Shown here: positions 35,360 to 47,969 of the stretch, one piece after another
Position numbering within the stretch: the first letter of the stretch is position 1
How the letters are laid out: every line of letters begins with the position of its first letter
Assembly: GCF_014805685.1 (NCBI RefSeq)
Contig: NC_060885.1
Span: 32,453,632 to 32,517,631, forward strand
Reading direction: 5' to 3'
DNA: 64,000 bases
Source of the DNA: Silurus meridionalis
Taxonomy: Eukaryota; Chordata; Actinopteri; Siluriformes; Siluridae
Position numbers and translations under genes: made by a program
The notes under the pieces: model-generated
What the model saw: the letters and a program-made list of their open reading frames with translations, nothing else
What the model was told of the DNA's origin: nothing
The model's database searches: none

Positions 35360-36799
35360 GGGTAATTCACAAGTGCGTGCACACATTTTTATTTGTACCT
35401 GTTTAAGCAATTAATAATACCACAACTATCTTAGGCACAAGTCACTTTGTGTATTCAGTAAACAAAAAGGTTCCTGTTTAACTCCATAATGCAAACCAAA
35501 GTAAATCTAAATGAAAGGAAGGAAATAGAAAATCGAGACAAGAAGTTCAGGCTAACCATCATATGCGGAAGTCTCTATCTTGGCTTCAATAGCTGTTTGT
35601 GTACTTCCCGATAAGGCATTTGCTCAGTCAAATGACCACCACCATTGTACTAACACGCACACAAGCCATATGCAAAACATTCTTTCTTTCCATTCGTCAG
35701 TATTCGGTTTGATCGCCGTTGAGGTATAACGCCGGCCTGTGCATCGTGAAATCAAAAGTAAAGTCTCACAAGGTCGTATTTAAGCTACACCCAAGTGGAC
35801 CAACACATCATGTGATAGTGTTTACGAGCAATTCCAGATCATACGTTATTAAATGCGTAAAGTAAAACGTGTTATCCAAGTCATATTGTGTATGCATATT
35901 GGGATGCTTTTCCCCACCAGCTGAGCAAAATAAAATGCTTTCATCTACCGAAAAATAGTTCAAAGCATGAACATGAAGATGAACCAATAAATCACCAGTA
36001 ACAGCTGTTAGTTTTCCGCTGTTTATTTCCACAACCCGAGTACAGTTTAAGCACAGTATGAAAGTATGTCCTGGATGTTTTTCAGTTATGCGCTTTTAGC
36101 TCTGCAGTGTCAAGCCATTGTGTTGCTTTAACGCTGTTGTTTTTCTTGACCATGGCCTTTCTGTTGTGGGAGAGAGAGCCTACGGCGATGGTGACACCCG
36201 ACACTATTTTTACACAATTCTTAGAAAGCGAAGTGTGGTTTCAGGATGAAGTCGAACATGCAGGTCAGTGCAAGACAGGTAGCATTAACCTATGCATGAA
36301 ACGCGTCCATTTTTGAAACAGAATGCTCAAATTTGAATAAACATTTTAAATCACATCACTGCATTTTATCCAATAAATTTAAAATCATTTTGATAATCTA
36401 ATCTACTTTTTTGTAAATAAGCTTTTAACAATTTTATTTGGATCTGATAGCATTAAATGTTTCCTTCAATTGATCTAGGAAACCCAAACCTGCTCTAGCA
36501 TGACATTGCCCCTGTGCACTGTACCACCACCACCACCACCACCTTCACGCTTTCATGAAAATATTCTTTACATGGGCTGGAGTGGAAGATCTCCCGCTAT
36601 TGAGTTCTGACCCTCAACACTAACGAAGATGAATGAGTGTGAACACTGACTGCACCCCAGGCCTCCTCACATCACTTACATCAATACCTGACTTTACTAA
36701 CACTCTTGTGTCGAAATGAGCATAATTCTCCACACTACAAAATCTAGTGGAACATCTTCCTGGAAGAGTGGAGCAAATGTGTACTGAATAGGATGTTAA
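35358..36799. other. Non-coding, nothing recognised
   Basis: Contains a short (CCA)n at 36522-36542. Otherwise there is no supported feature. Confidence 0.45.
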
Positions 36800-37185
36800 A
36801 AAATGTATGGTCAGGTGTCCACAAATGTTTGTCCATACAGTGTATGTTAATATACACTCACTTGGTGACTCGACCATTGTGGCTGCGTGCTTTCTGAGAT
36901 GCTTTTCTGCTCAGCATGTTGGAAATCAGTGGTTATTTAAGTTACTAAAGCCAATCATTCAGTGAAAAACCAACAGCCTGTTGTGTGGTACATTCCCTGG
37001 ACCACCAGGAGGTTCTGAAATCCTCAAATCAGCCAAACTGCCCTTTACAATCATATCACAAAGTCACAGCGATCACATTTTTCGCTGATGTTTGAAGACC
37101 ATTAGCGTTAACCTCTTCGTCTGTGTATTCCTATGCACTGTGATGATGATTGGCTGATTGGATAATTGCATGAATGGACAGGTGT
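36800..37185. mobile_element. Dispersed fish repeat, degenerate copy
   Basis: Successive blocks match a repeat I associate with many teleost genomes: TTTCTGAGATGCTTTTCTGC, CACAAAGTCACAGCGATCAC, a 'gatgtttgaagaccatta' word and ATGATTGGCTGATTGGATAA followed by TGCATGAATGGACAGGTG. The class (DNA element or SINE-like) is uncertain. Related pieces occur at about 22613 and 47970-48280. Confidence 0.6.
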
Positions 37186-38472
37186 TTGTTGTTTAAATTA
37201 GTCACTGAGAGGAGTAGAGGCACAGTTACCATGTGTTTTTGGGGATTTTGTTTGAAAAACAAGCTGAACGTAAATCTTTTGGGGTTTTTTCGGCTTAACA
37301 AATAATTACCAAATTTCAGTATTACGCAGCCCAGGTGAGTCATTCAGGATATGACTCTAGTTTAGTGCCTCTGTACATAAAAGTTCTGACCTGGTAAATC
37401 TACACCCGTAACACTCCTCCCTCTACTCCATATCCACAGTGAGCCATTCGTTTCTTCAGAGCTGTCACACAAACATCAGAGGCCTCGTCAGTGAAATTTC
37501 GATACGCTGCCCTGCCTGAGAGGTTACATTCTGTCATTTTGTGTACGGGGCTCATACACAACTACTCACTCACACTAGAAATACTGAGGACAGACATTCT
37601 GTCCTTAAGATGTGTTGAGTAGAACTATCAGTTTGAGCTTTAATTTAGAGAGGGGTTTCATTTGTTTAGTTTAATGATGACCTCTAATCTGCTGTGCAAT
37701 AATCATTAGCATATTATATTTTATTCCAATATTTGAGGTTAATAACAAAAGAACGAATTAATAAAACTCAAGTGTACCTCTTCGTTCATTCATGAAGTAG
37801 CAAGAATGATTTTTCCTGAGTATCCCCGATTCTCACACAGATATTCATTTAGTCATTTTAACTAATAATTTCAAGACTTCCATCCAGAGGGTTCAATTGT
37901 ATAGCTTTTTAAAATTACATGCACCCGTAGAAGTTTAAAGAAAGTCTTAAATTAAAACAAAAACAAAATCAACAATATTTCCTATTAAAGTTCCTAATAA
38001 ACTGAATATGTTACAAAATATATTATATATTATTAAATTAGTTATAAAGGCATATCACTGAAATCCGACTACACCTTTATGCACATTTTAAACAAGGTAG
38101 AAAATACTTTACAAGCTGCATTCGTACTTGTCTGCAGAATAAAGAGTGTTTTTTTAAAGGGCATATGTGTTGTTTTCTTTGTACTCTGTGTCTGGCTTTG
38201 TTTTTTTTGAATGGCTGCTCCCCTGACCGTGTTCATAAACAGAGGGAAAATTATACATCAAGAAATCTACCGTACTTAAACCTTACTGTACATCCAACAT
38301 CATAATGCAGTGCATTGAAGCACAGATAGTTTGTTATATTGTGGGAACACCTGTGATTCATAAAGAAGAAAAAAATCCCACCGCACAGTCAGTAGGAAAG
38401 TATGAGTTTGATGAGTGCACTGCGAGGGTGTTCACTGTCTCTCTCTCTCTCTTTTTCTCCTTCGCTCTTTTT

Positions 38473-38474
<2 letters not shown>
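37186..38474. other. Non-coding, nothing recognised
   Basis: AT-rich DNA with no supported feature. Confidence 0.45.
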
Positions 38475-38521
<47 letters not shown>

Positions 38522-38691
38522 GTCTCCGAATACAATAATGTTGTGTATTTAAAGCAGAAATGCTTATAATTCGTGGTTTCATGCTAACAGAACGAACCCA
38601 CAATTTTGTTTTATATACATGAATGATTCTGCAATCTCACACCAAATTGAGGCTATTGTTAAAGAATACGGAGTGGCATTGTGCACGATGC

Positions 38692-38751
<60 letters not shown>

Positions 38752-39136
38752 CCACAGAGACCAGTGACCTGGAATTTTTTCAGAGGCTGCTTTCAAACCT
38801 CAATCTCTGCCCTCATTAAATTGGAAAGATGATTATGATGATGTGTGTGACACACGTCAGCACCTCCCAGAGGGTAGAGAGTGTTAGATAGAGGGGAAAA
38901 AGAAAAAGCACACTAAGGAGAGAGTGCACGCAAAAGGGGGGAGCGAGAGAAAGAGAGAAAAAACAAACAGCAGATTTTAAGCTTGCATGTGTTTCTCACT
39001 GCTGCCTGCTTACGTCTGTAAGGGACGTCTAAATGGACTCAGTGTGCGCCGTCACATCAAAGCCCTCGATATTAGTGCCAAGCACATGCTCGGGCCTTTA
39101 CGCATGACACTTGGCTATGCATCCGTTCACACACAT

Positions 39137-39183
<47 letters not shown>

Positions 39184-39540
39184 CCCTGCCTTCATTTACA
39201 CGTTTTTCTAAACCGTTCACTGGGCGTGATTTATTAACTATCTCAAGTCTGTGTTCTGTTTTTCCCCACTTAGATTTTGTTTTTGGTTTAAAATGAATAT
39301 ACACAATTTTTGTTATTGTTTGTATTGAAATTGTGAAGAGTTTTACTGTTTACACTTTTTCAACTGGTACCCTGAAAACCACAGTTAATTAGTTTGGTAA
39401 TTCAAGCCATGTGTGCTCAACACTCGATTTTAGATGCAGAGTGATTTATGAATTGCGACTGAGTGCAATGTGCTGCAGTTAGCAATATAAATAAATATCT
39501 ATAATGGGAATTATATATATATATATGTGTGTGTGTGTAT

Positions 39541-39594
<54 letters not shown>
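38475..39594. repeat. Cluster of four CA/TA microsatellites
   Basis: (CA)n at 38475-38519, 38692-38749 and 39138-39179, and a compound (TA)(TG)(TA) array at 39512-39594, all within 1.1 kb. All are read directly. Confidence 0.95.
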
Positions 39595-40611
39595 TAAAAT
39601 GAAGGGCTGTCAATCGATTTAAATATTTAATTGTGATTAATCGCATGATTGTCATGAGCACAAATTATCACAGCTTAATCTCATATTTTTTTCTGTTTTT
39701 TTTATCTACCTTAAATTAATACTTTCACATTTCTAACACTCTAATCAATATGGGAATGAACAAATATGGATGCTTTATGCCAATGTATGTTCATTATTAG
39801 TGGAACCAAACTCAACATATAGCATAAAGACAAAATATTCCTGAAAGAGTTTTAAAGTAATTACGGTGTTTTAAATGACTTAAATCATCAGGACACCAAA
39901 CGGAACTTTTGCTGTGTTTCCACACGGACGGTTTTAATTGCCGGAAATGTGCATCATGCCGTTTTTTTTTTTTGGTCTGGGGAATAGGGATATAAGTCTC
40001 TGATCCATTACCACAATTGATGGTGGTTATGCTCTACTTAAGAATGCGAAACACCAATAAAAAAGAAGAAAAATAATCGTGGTAGTTTGGGTGCTTGATT
40101 CGAGACTTGGCACATCAATAAAACAAATGTTTAGTGTTTAAAAATCATTTTTGAGTTTATTTATTTATTTAATAATTTTTTATTTATCATAAATGTGTGT
40201 TGAAGGTTTTAATTTCTCCTTTTTCATATATATATATATATATATCAGAAATGCACACTGTGTTAATCGTGAGTTAATAAAATGATTCCTGCTAAAAATG
40301 AATGAGTTATTGCTAAACATATAATATAATATTGCAGATAATTGATACGCATGCACAATTATTAATCTGGTAAATATTTAAAACAGTATATTTTATTTAC
40401 CATAATTATCATTAAATGCATTATATTCTTAGGTTCAATAAATCTACACATCAATAATAATAGTTTTATTGCATGTACATGTTAAATGTGTGTATTTTAT
40501 ACATTAAAGATATACATTTGCTGAAACTTTTAATTATCTTTTTCTCTTAAAACCCAGGTGACAAAACCAGGTGCTTGAATCCAGTTGTTTTTAAATCTGT
40601 ACACAATCCTT

Positions 40612-40614
<3 letters not shown>
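39595..40614. other. Non-coding, nothing recognised
   Basis: Very AT-rich DNA with a short (TA)n at about 40229-40246. Confidence 0.45.
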
Positions 40615-40649
<35 letters not shown>

Positions 40650-41318
40650 GCCTAAAATCTTCTCTTTATCTTTTCTCTGTGCCCTTTAGTCATTTTGTTT
40701 CTCGATCCCTGTGTGCTCACGTGTCTTCTCTTTGCTCACCAAGTGCATTTATATTTTATCTTGAAATGCCACACTGCGTAAACCACGCCAGTTGACATTA
40801 ATCAGACGGCTCCTGTGCAGCAGATCTTCAGGAGGAGAAATCGGACTCCTCGCGGTCTGCCGGCAGCACGGTGTGTTCTGCCTCTCTGATATTTAGTTGC
40901 GATATTTACTGAGGTGTTGCATTTTGCTGCCCTCACCTACGTCTATGGCAACAGGCCCAGCTTCTGGTTTTCACCCGTGTGATGTCAGAGAGCTCTGTAC
41001 AGTGACAGAGTCCTTGCCGGCTGACATTGCATTCTTTGTATGTGCAAAAAGACAAGTTATACAGGCGGTGTCTCTCTCCCACACTGTTCTTATCCGCAAG
41101 CCGTGGACAGCACATGCTATTCTTAATGTGCTGCTAGAGAACAAACAAAACGTCTTCCCTGTTCGTCTCTTATACAGGGAGATTTGGGTAAAAGAAAAGA
41201 ACTCATCTTTCCTTTCCTTAAGTAAATAATATCTTCACAAGATTTAAATCTACACATGTTCATGTATGTGTACTAATGCATTATTAATAAAGGTACAACC
41301 AGATGGCTCAGTTTTTTC

Positions 41319-41363
<45 letters not shown>

Positions 41364-41847
41364 TTTCTTTCTTTCTTTCTTTCTTTCAGTAAACCCGCCA
41401 CAAAACGTTTCAAAAGTCATCGGGTTGATAGGAGGAATGAAGGAAGTCTTGCTATAGATCTAAATCTTTTTGGGAGAAATTATTTATTGATGAATATACA
41501 GCTATTCCTTCTTTCTTTTTCTTTCTTTTTGCGCAGGGACACAGTGGTGTTTTGTTGAGATGTTGGAAAGGAGAACAAAAAAAAAAATCAGAAAGTAAGA
41601 AAGACAGAAATAAAGAGAGACAGAGAAACAGACAGAAAGCAAGAAAGAAAAAGCAAGAAAGGAAGAAAGCGAGCAAGAAACAAAAGGTAGGAAGCCCTTA
41701 TGTTCAAGATAAAACCCATTTGGAGTTTAAATCCCAGTAAAAATACAAATGAGCATGAAACAGAGTCAAACAGTGACACTGCAGTCCATGTTTATTACGA
41801 ATATCTGCAAAACATCTGGAATTATTTATTATTTATTTTCCCTATAT

Positions 41848-41882
<35 letters not shown>

Positions 41883-41905
41883 TCTATTTATTTATCTATT
41901 TATTT
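40615..41905. repeat. Pyrimidine microsatellites: (CT)n, (TTTC)n and (TTTA)n
   Basis: (CT)n at 40615-40647, (TTTC)n at 41318-41387 and (TTTA)n at 41845-41905. The first two end in CAG. Sequence between them is unremarkable; 41580-41690 is purine-rich (GAAA-type). Confidence 0.93.
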
Positions 41906-42977
41906 GATTTCATTCTGATTGTGAATAAAATTAAGCAGATATATGATGCTTAAAAATTTCAAATAATCTATTGAACAACAGGGATCAGGATAATTGTAAT
42001 AAAATCATTAAAACTAAAAAATTAAAAAATGTTTTCCTAAAAACAAACTCAAATGTTGAGCCTGTGCCTCATTTACATAAGAAGACTTTCAATTTCTCTA
42101 ACGTTAACTGTTATATAAATTAAACACAGAGAAAAAAAATATCACAGTCCAACAGTCAGTAGAGTAAAACACTCTTTAAAGGAGTAATTATGTCCTGGTG
42201 TTGGATGAGCAAAAGGGGAAAAAAAAATCCCAAATATCTAGACCACACTATTCTACAATTTTTGCTCGAGGCCACAGTTTCTTTATCATGTTAGCATGTG
42301 GGTGAATGACCGTCACAGCTTTTTTCCTCTGTAAGTATTTAAAAGGAAACTGTTTGTTCTTTGGCTTCTAGAAAACAAATTGTGCATGCAAACTTCATGC
42401 TTTACAAGTTTCATTTATTCTAGTCATATTTAATTAGATTGTTTTTTTCTTCTAATTCTAGCAAGCCAAACAATTTAGGCAGAAGTGTGAAATGTGACCA
42501 AAGTTCATTATGGATGATAAAACCAGAGTAAGAAGAAGGAATTTCTGATATGCAGGCATGGCACAGAACAGAACCCACATCGAGCAAAGTGATGCTGAAG
42601 AGGAAGTAAAGCAACGTCATCTGCCTCCTACATTAGTCAGAGGAAACGTATCAACACCCCCTTGCACACGGTCATCAGATCGTCCTGATAGACAGCGAGT
42701 CTGCATTTCTTTAAAATTACATTTAAAACAATTATACACATCATCATTTTTTTAGTCTTAGTGTCATCGAGTTCTTATTGTTATTACCCGGTTTGACCAT
42801 CCGTTATATGGAACAGATTAACACAGAATAACAAAAACAAGCAGGCCTGTAAATAGTGTTAAATTGAACTAATAATTGTTGAATACAAATATGATCTAAA
42901 ATAATCAATAAAATACATTAAAATGTAATTCGATTTATCGATGATCACTTATATTACTACTCCTCCAGACACAGCCT

Positions 42978-42978
<1 letters not shown>
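41906..42978. other. Non-coding, nothing recognised
   Basis: AT-rich DNA with no supported feature. Confidence 0.45.

Positions 42979-43047
<69 letters not shown>
42979..43047. repeat. (CA)n-(TA)n compound microsatellite
   Basis: CA units to 43029, then TA units to 43047. Confidence 0.95.
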
Positions 43048-43268
43048 CTTGGATGTGTCAAAGACTTTGATGCATTCCTTTTTTTTTTGCAGAATCAGCT
43101 TTAATCTCTTTTCTCCCACACTTATTGTGTGGTTGTTTTTTTCCTCATTACCTGTAATTAAAACGACATTTTTAATTGCACCGCAATGACATGACATAAT
43201 CATGCATTTGTCAAAGTTAGTAGTGCCCTCATTTGGGAAGAGGTTATATTTGTCATTTTTACTGTTGG

Positions 43269-43282
43269 CCACCAGATGGCGC
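43269..43282 (+). promoter_or_regulatory. CTCF-consensus-like site
   Basis: CCACCAGATGGCGC fits the CTCF core CCASYAGRKGGCRS at every position. It is the leftmost member of a group with sites at 44376, 44908 and 44965. Confidence 0.45.
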
Positions 43283-43424
43283 CACTAGACCATGAAATAG
43301 CGCTGTGAATAGAAATCTTAGTTTCTATACAGTTTTCTATTGAGTATATCTTCCTATTAAAGTATGTGTGTGTATGTGTGTGAGATAGAGAGAGAAAAGA
43401 GGGGGACATGACGTTTTAGACAAA

Positions 43425-43970
43425 ATTATGAAGCCTGACCCGAACGAGCTGCAGGACATATTATCTCCCTTTGACACCACGGACTCACAAGACTCTGAAG
43501 AGTCAGATTCAGATTTTGTTGCCGCAACCTCATCCTGAACTTTTGCGACTGAAGGTGAGAAGGATTCTGAGGATCCTGGATCAGATTGGTTCAGGAGAAA
43601 TGGTCAAGTGTGGTTTCCCACCAACGCAGACACAACTTCATTTCTGCAACCTGCCTAAGACTTCAGGGGGCTACACGTTATGTCATTGTGAAGGTCCAGA
43701 ATGTGAACTCTGCATTTTAGCTGTTTTTTTTTTTTTTTTGCGTAGGAGAAGTCTAATTTAATTGTCAGCATGACCAACCTCCATGGGTGGCACACTGAAA
43801 AAAACTGGACCAAGGTAGACTCCACAGATGTCAGAGCCTACATGGGCCTACTGATTTTGGCCGGGGTCTACAGGTCTAGAGGTGAGTCCACATGCTTCTT
43901 GTGGGACCATCAAAGTGGCTGTGCAGTTGACCAAACGGGAGGAATGTGATCCTTCTAAGCACAAGGCACC
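43425..43970 (+). pseudogene. PiggyBac transposase relic
   Basis: The start of the reading frame is acidic (NELQDILSPFDTTDSQDSEE), as in PiggyBac transposase N-termini. A later frame gives WFRRNGQVWFPTNADT, and another at about 43765-43930 gives DVRAYMGLLILAGVYRSRG followed by STCFLWD, the conserved start of the PiggyBac DDE domain in fish elements. Stops and a poly-T insertion break the frame, and the rest of the domain is missing. It is a dead, 3'-truncated copy. Confidence 0.8.
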
Positions 43971-44215
43971 ATGAGGCAACAGTGACGGAGGAACCTAAAT
44001 CCTTCTACTTCCGGCTGCTCCCATTAGGGGTCACCACATTGGATCATCCGTCTCCATACCCCCCGTCCTCTACATCTGCCTCTTTTAAACCAACTACCTG
44101 CATGTCTTCCCTCACCACATCCATAAACCTCCTCCTTGGTCTTCCTCTTTTCCTCCTTCGTAGCAGCTCCATCCTCAGCATTTCTCCTACAGATCGACAG
44201 AGGGACCTAAATGCA
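43971..44215. mobile_element. Dispersed teleost repeat with GGCTGCTCCCATTAGGGGTC core
   Basis: The blocks GGCTGCTCCCATTAGGGGTC, GGATCATCCGTCTCCATACC, ACATCTGCCTCTTTTAAACC and ACTACCTGCATGTCTTCCC are those of a very common dispersed sequence in fish genomes, which I believe is the 3' part of a LINE. It directly abuts and probably truncates the PiggyBac relic. Confidence 0.65.
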
Positions 44216-44375
44216 AGCTTCAAATCATCACAATATTCATAAATCTAAAGTGGAGAAGACATTTTTACAGAAAAATAGAAAACGTATCACTGAAGGATTT
44301 TAAGGTAGTTTCTGGCTTTACCAAAAAAAAAAAAAGACAAGCATTTCATACATGGGCCTATTTCGTGTTCTAATG

Positions 44376-44389
44376 GCGCCACCTAGTGT
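44376..44389 (-). promoter_or_regulatory. CTCF-consensus-like site (one mismatch)
   Basis: The minus strand reads ACACTAGGTGGCGC, differing from the core consensus only at the first base. Confidence 0.4.
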
Positions 44390-44907
44390 AAACATACAGT
44401 ACAGTAAAATTTACAAATTTGACCTTTTCCCAACGGAGGCACCAACATTCAAAAATTCACGATTGTATGGAGTCATGCCGGTGCAAATAGAACATGTTAT
44501 AATAAGTTAATAAGAGACAAAAAAAATTGAAAAACTGATGCTGCAAAAAAGGTAACAATGCATCAAAGTCAGTTTTATTACTAATCTTTGGCAATTTCAA
44601 GACTGTGATAAAAGGTGTAAAAAAAATATAATACACAATTAATAATTACTCTTTAAATTAAAATTAAGTAATTTTGTATGTTTTTCGCCCAAATTTGTGA
44701 CGTTAATTATTAAATGGGCAATTAAAAAGTTAAAATTATAGATTTAAAACATTTAGTAGTTTTGAACAGAACTGAGGTTGATTAATAGGTTTAAGCAAAA
44801 AAAGGTGAAAAAAATAAATATTTATCTGGTATTTTTAACAGCAGTTTAATTAAATTGTCATTTACTGAAACTCGGGGAAAGTTAGAGGCAAAAACGAAAA
44901 CTGAATA

Positions 44908-44978
44908 CTGCCCTCTGGTGGAGGAAAAAGTCCAGAAAAGTCCACAATTAAAAATATTACTTTGTCGCCATCTAGTGG
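44908..44978 (-). promoter_or_regulatory. Pair of CTCF-consensus-like sites
   Basis: The minus strand carries CCACCAGAGGGCAG at 44908-44921 (fits every core position) and CCACTAGATGGCGA at 44965-44978 (one mismatch at the last base). They are 57 bp apart in the same orientation. Confidence 0.45.
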
Positions 44979-46554
44979 CTAGGAGTCCAGTGCTGTAATG
45001 GAAGCTGTTGTGAAGCCTAATAATTCTTTTTAGAGTTAAATGGTAAATTTGCCTCGATTAGTTCAATATAAAGCAGGTAACACCATATTTTGGCTTGTGA
45101 GAAGAAAGCATTAATAAATTCAGCAGTGATATTTAAATGCAATCAAAATGATTTCTGATTATAAATGATTTAAATATCCTTGTTTTTCTCATTTGGCTTT
45201 ATGTTTCATGAGAATCAGTATAGCCCTGTTTCACCCTAGTGATGGGGATCTTTAACAGCTTAAATGCATTTTTTTGCTAATATATTTTGTACATGTTTTT
45301 TTGTCTAGAAAATGGTTCCAATAAGGTATTAAAAAAAATTGTACACTACTTGTACACTACTTCATAACTCACACAATACAATGCTTTGTCATCTTATAAA
45401 ATCTGTTGAAAAAATGAGCTGTTAAACATTACCAGAAACGATCAATCTAATACGTTATAGCTTTTTTAATAAATAAAAAAAACCTTGTAAATTTTTATAA
45501 GATGACGACTTTGGTCATTTTCTCTACAAGATCATTCTCTTAACCCAACTGCTGCTGTATCCAGTAATGCTTTTCACTAAACACACCACCCCACTATGCA
45601 AAAAAAAAGAGAATATCAACATTCATATCAAAGAGTTTACTGGTTCACAGATGACACATTAATACTCGTGCTCAGGCATGCATCCAAATAAATTCTCACC
45701 CACATACACACAAGAAAATCACCAGCTCATACGACTCGTCCGTATTTTAAAAAAATGTAAACGGTGTGAAGTGTGAACATGAAAAAGAATATACATCGAA
45801 AACATCTGTTTTATTAATGTCAATCACTCGATACAATGCAAAGATGGATCGAATGTCGTTCACAAACCTTACGATGGTATTTCACATGGGTTTTTAATAC
45901 TGAACCACATGATCTGCATGCACACTGATCTCAGGTTTCCTCTTCGCTCTCTAATTCTACCTGTGACTGGTCTATTGGTCCATTTTCCCCATTTATTATA
46001 TCCTGTTTGTCTCTATTGTCACCTACGTCATTTTTCTGTCTCTCTACTCTCCCTGCTGCCTTACTTGTCTGGTCACATCCGCATGGTAAACCTCATTCAC
46101 TCTAAAAATGAACGACTTGTCACTGCTTTCACTAATACCTGCTTGGAATTATTAAAAGCGAGTTTTGTATGCGTTCTGTAGCTAGCTATTTATGCATTTA
46201 ATATTTTCATATCGCACTAGCCAGATGTTAAACCAGGACATCATAGCAACAAGATGAACAGTGAAGATAGCAATGACCATCAAGTAGCAGGTTGAGCAAC
46301 AATACCATAACAAAAGCTGTACACATGATGCTTATACACTGTCTTTGTACATTAGGGCCAAAAAAAAAAAATCACCCTTAATGTACAGCAACTGATTAAC
46401 TTTGGAGGATTTCTGATTATGCCTGATAATAACCAGTTTTTTTATTTGTCACATACACATTCATACAGAGTTTGACATGTAGTAAAATTTAAAAAATCTA
46501 TAAAGTATAAATAAAAGCATAAAGCATGAAATATAATGAACTATATCTCAAGGG
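44979..46554. other. Non-coding, nothing recognised
   Basis: AT-rich DNA with no supported feature. Confidence 0.45.
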
Positions 46555-46640
46555 TCCAAAACTGGCAGCTTGGGGGTGCTATAACCCCTGAGCTTCTGAT
46601 CAGTAACCCTGAGACATAACCACTGATCTACAACTACAAA
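46555..46640 (-). mobile_element. tRNA-derived SINE fragment, degenerate
   Basis: AAGGGTCCAAAACTGGCAGC, then TTCTGATCAGTAACC and ATAACCACTGATCTAC, match the reverse complement of the tRNA-like head seen at 8765 and 47718. Confidence 0.55.
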
Positions 46641-47717
46641 AGCTCAGAATCAACTTTTGATTAAATCAACTACAATATTCTTCTTATATTCTTCTTTACA
46701 TATTATACATCTGATTGCTATCAGTAAAGCTCGGTGTTCCACAAGTCTCTGTTTTAGGCCCATTTATACTGTCCACTATAAATGGTTCCTTTTATACAAT
46801 CGGGTGTTTAACACTGGACAAGGATGAACATTCTGATAATGAATTTAAGAAGATTAAAAAGCTTGGTGAATGGCCCAGGTGTAATGACATCATCATAATG
46901 TTTTTTTTATTTCAGAAATAAAGAAACATTAACTGATCGGACTTCAGGTGAATAGATTTAAACTGAACAAAATTAATAAAGTGACCTGTAGTGAACTGAA
47001 TTTGCACCACCCATGCTTTTTATAACCCTTATCTCCTTAAACAACCAAACTGGGACTTTTTTTTTTTTTTTACGATGAATGCAATTGAAGATAACTTATG
47101 TCTTTTAAGTTTTAAGTTTTATAACTGTATGCCAAAATCTGTGGGTCTTGTAAAGGGCTTTTTAAACAGAATAATAAGTAAGAAGATAAACGTGGGGGGA
47201 TCTGGTGGCTTAAGTCAACATAATTAATCTGCTGTTATTGAGGTTTATGACGTCATACAAATGTATCGAACAATAGCGGTATAGAATGCAGGATTAGCCA
47301 TAGCCCTGTAACACTATACTCCTGCTGTACGGGTTTTTGTTTAATCCAAAAAGGGTAGGTCTTTCTCGTAACACTGTCTCTCGAAATTAAGCCCCATAAT
47401 AATGCAAAGTCTTGTTAAATAGATGCTGCCATTTATTTAGTTCATTTAAACTGCTTTTGCACCAAATAAATATGCAGGCAGAATTCAATATTAGAGCTGA
47501 AGAATTAATAGTCGTTTACTTGCCCAATCACAACGGCCAACTCATGATCTGTCCTGGCAAAGCATGCAGAGCTGGTAGCATTTGTGGAATTATTATTGAA
47601 TGGCGTAGACTTCATCTGCCTGTAAATTGAATATTCACGAATTTCAGCATTTTTCAGCTTTCTACTCGTTTGTAAACAAGCACTAGTGCAGTATGTTCAG
47701 TTATCTGACTAGCAATC
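46641..47717. other. Non-coding; possible conserved element at about 47400-47650
   Basis: A perfect CRE lies at 47248-47255 within TATGACGTCATA. The segment 47400-47650 is a balanced, non-repetitive AT-rich sequence with several homeodomain-type ATTA/TAAT words, of the kind often found in conserved non-coding elements; this is only an impression. Confidence 0.3.
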
Positions 47718-47860
47718 ATTTACATTTATGGCATTTGGCAGACACTCTTATCCAGAGCGACTTACAATTAAACTGTTGAAAGTTAAGGGCCTTGCTCAAG
47801 GGCCCGCAGTGGTAGCTAGGTGGTGCTGGGATTTGAACTCATGACCTTCTGATACCTTAG
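47718..47860 (-). mobile_element. tRNA-derived SINE, well preserved tail and core
   Basis: GCATTTGGCAGACACTCTTA and TCCAGAGCGACTTAC (reverse complement of the SINE tail), AAGGGCCTTGCTCAAGGGCC, then GGGATTTGAACTCATGACC. The A-box end is truncated. Confidence 0.85.
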
Positions 47861-47969
47861 TGGAAAGAGTAGAGTAGTAAGTTTGCTCTCTTATTTAAAT
47901 CTACTGCCAAACTGATACTAATTACAAGCAGAAAAAAGGATTTCCTATACTCTCTATTCAATTTAATAT

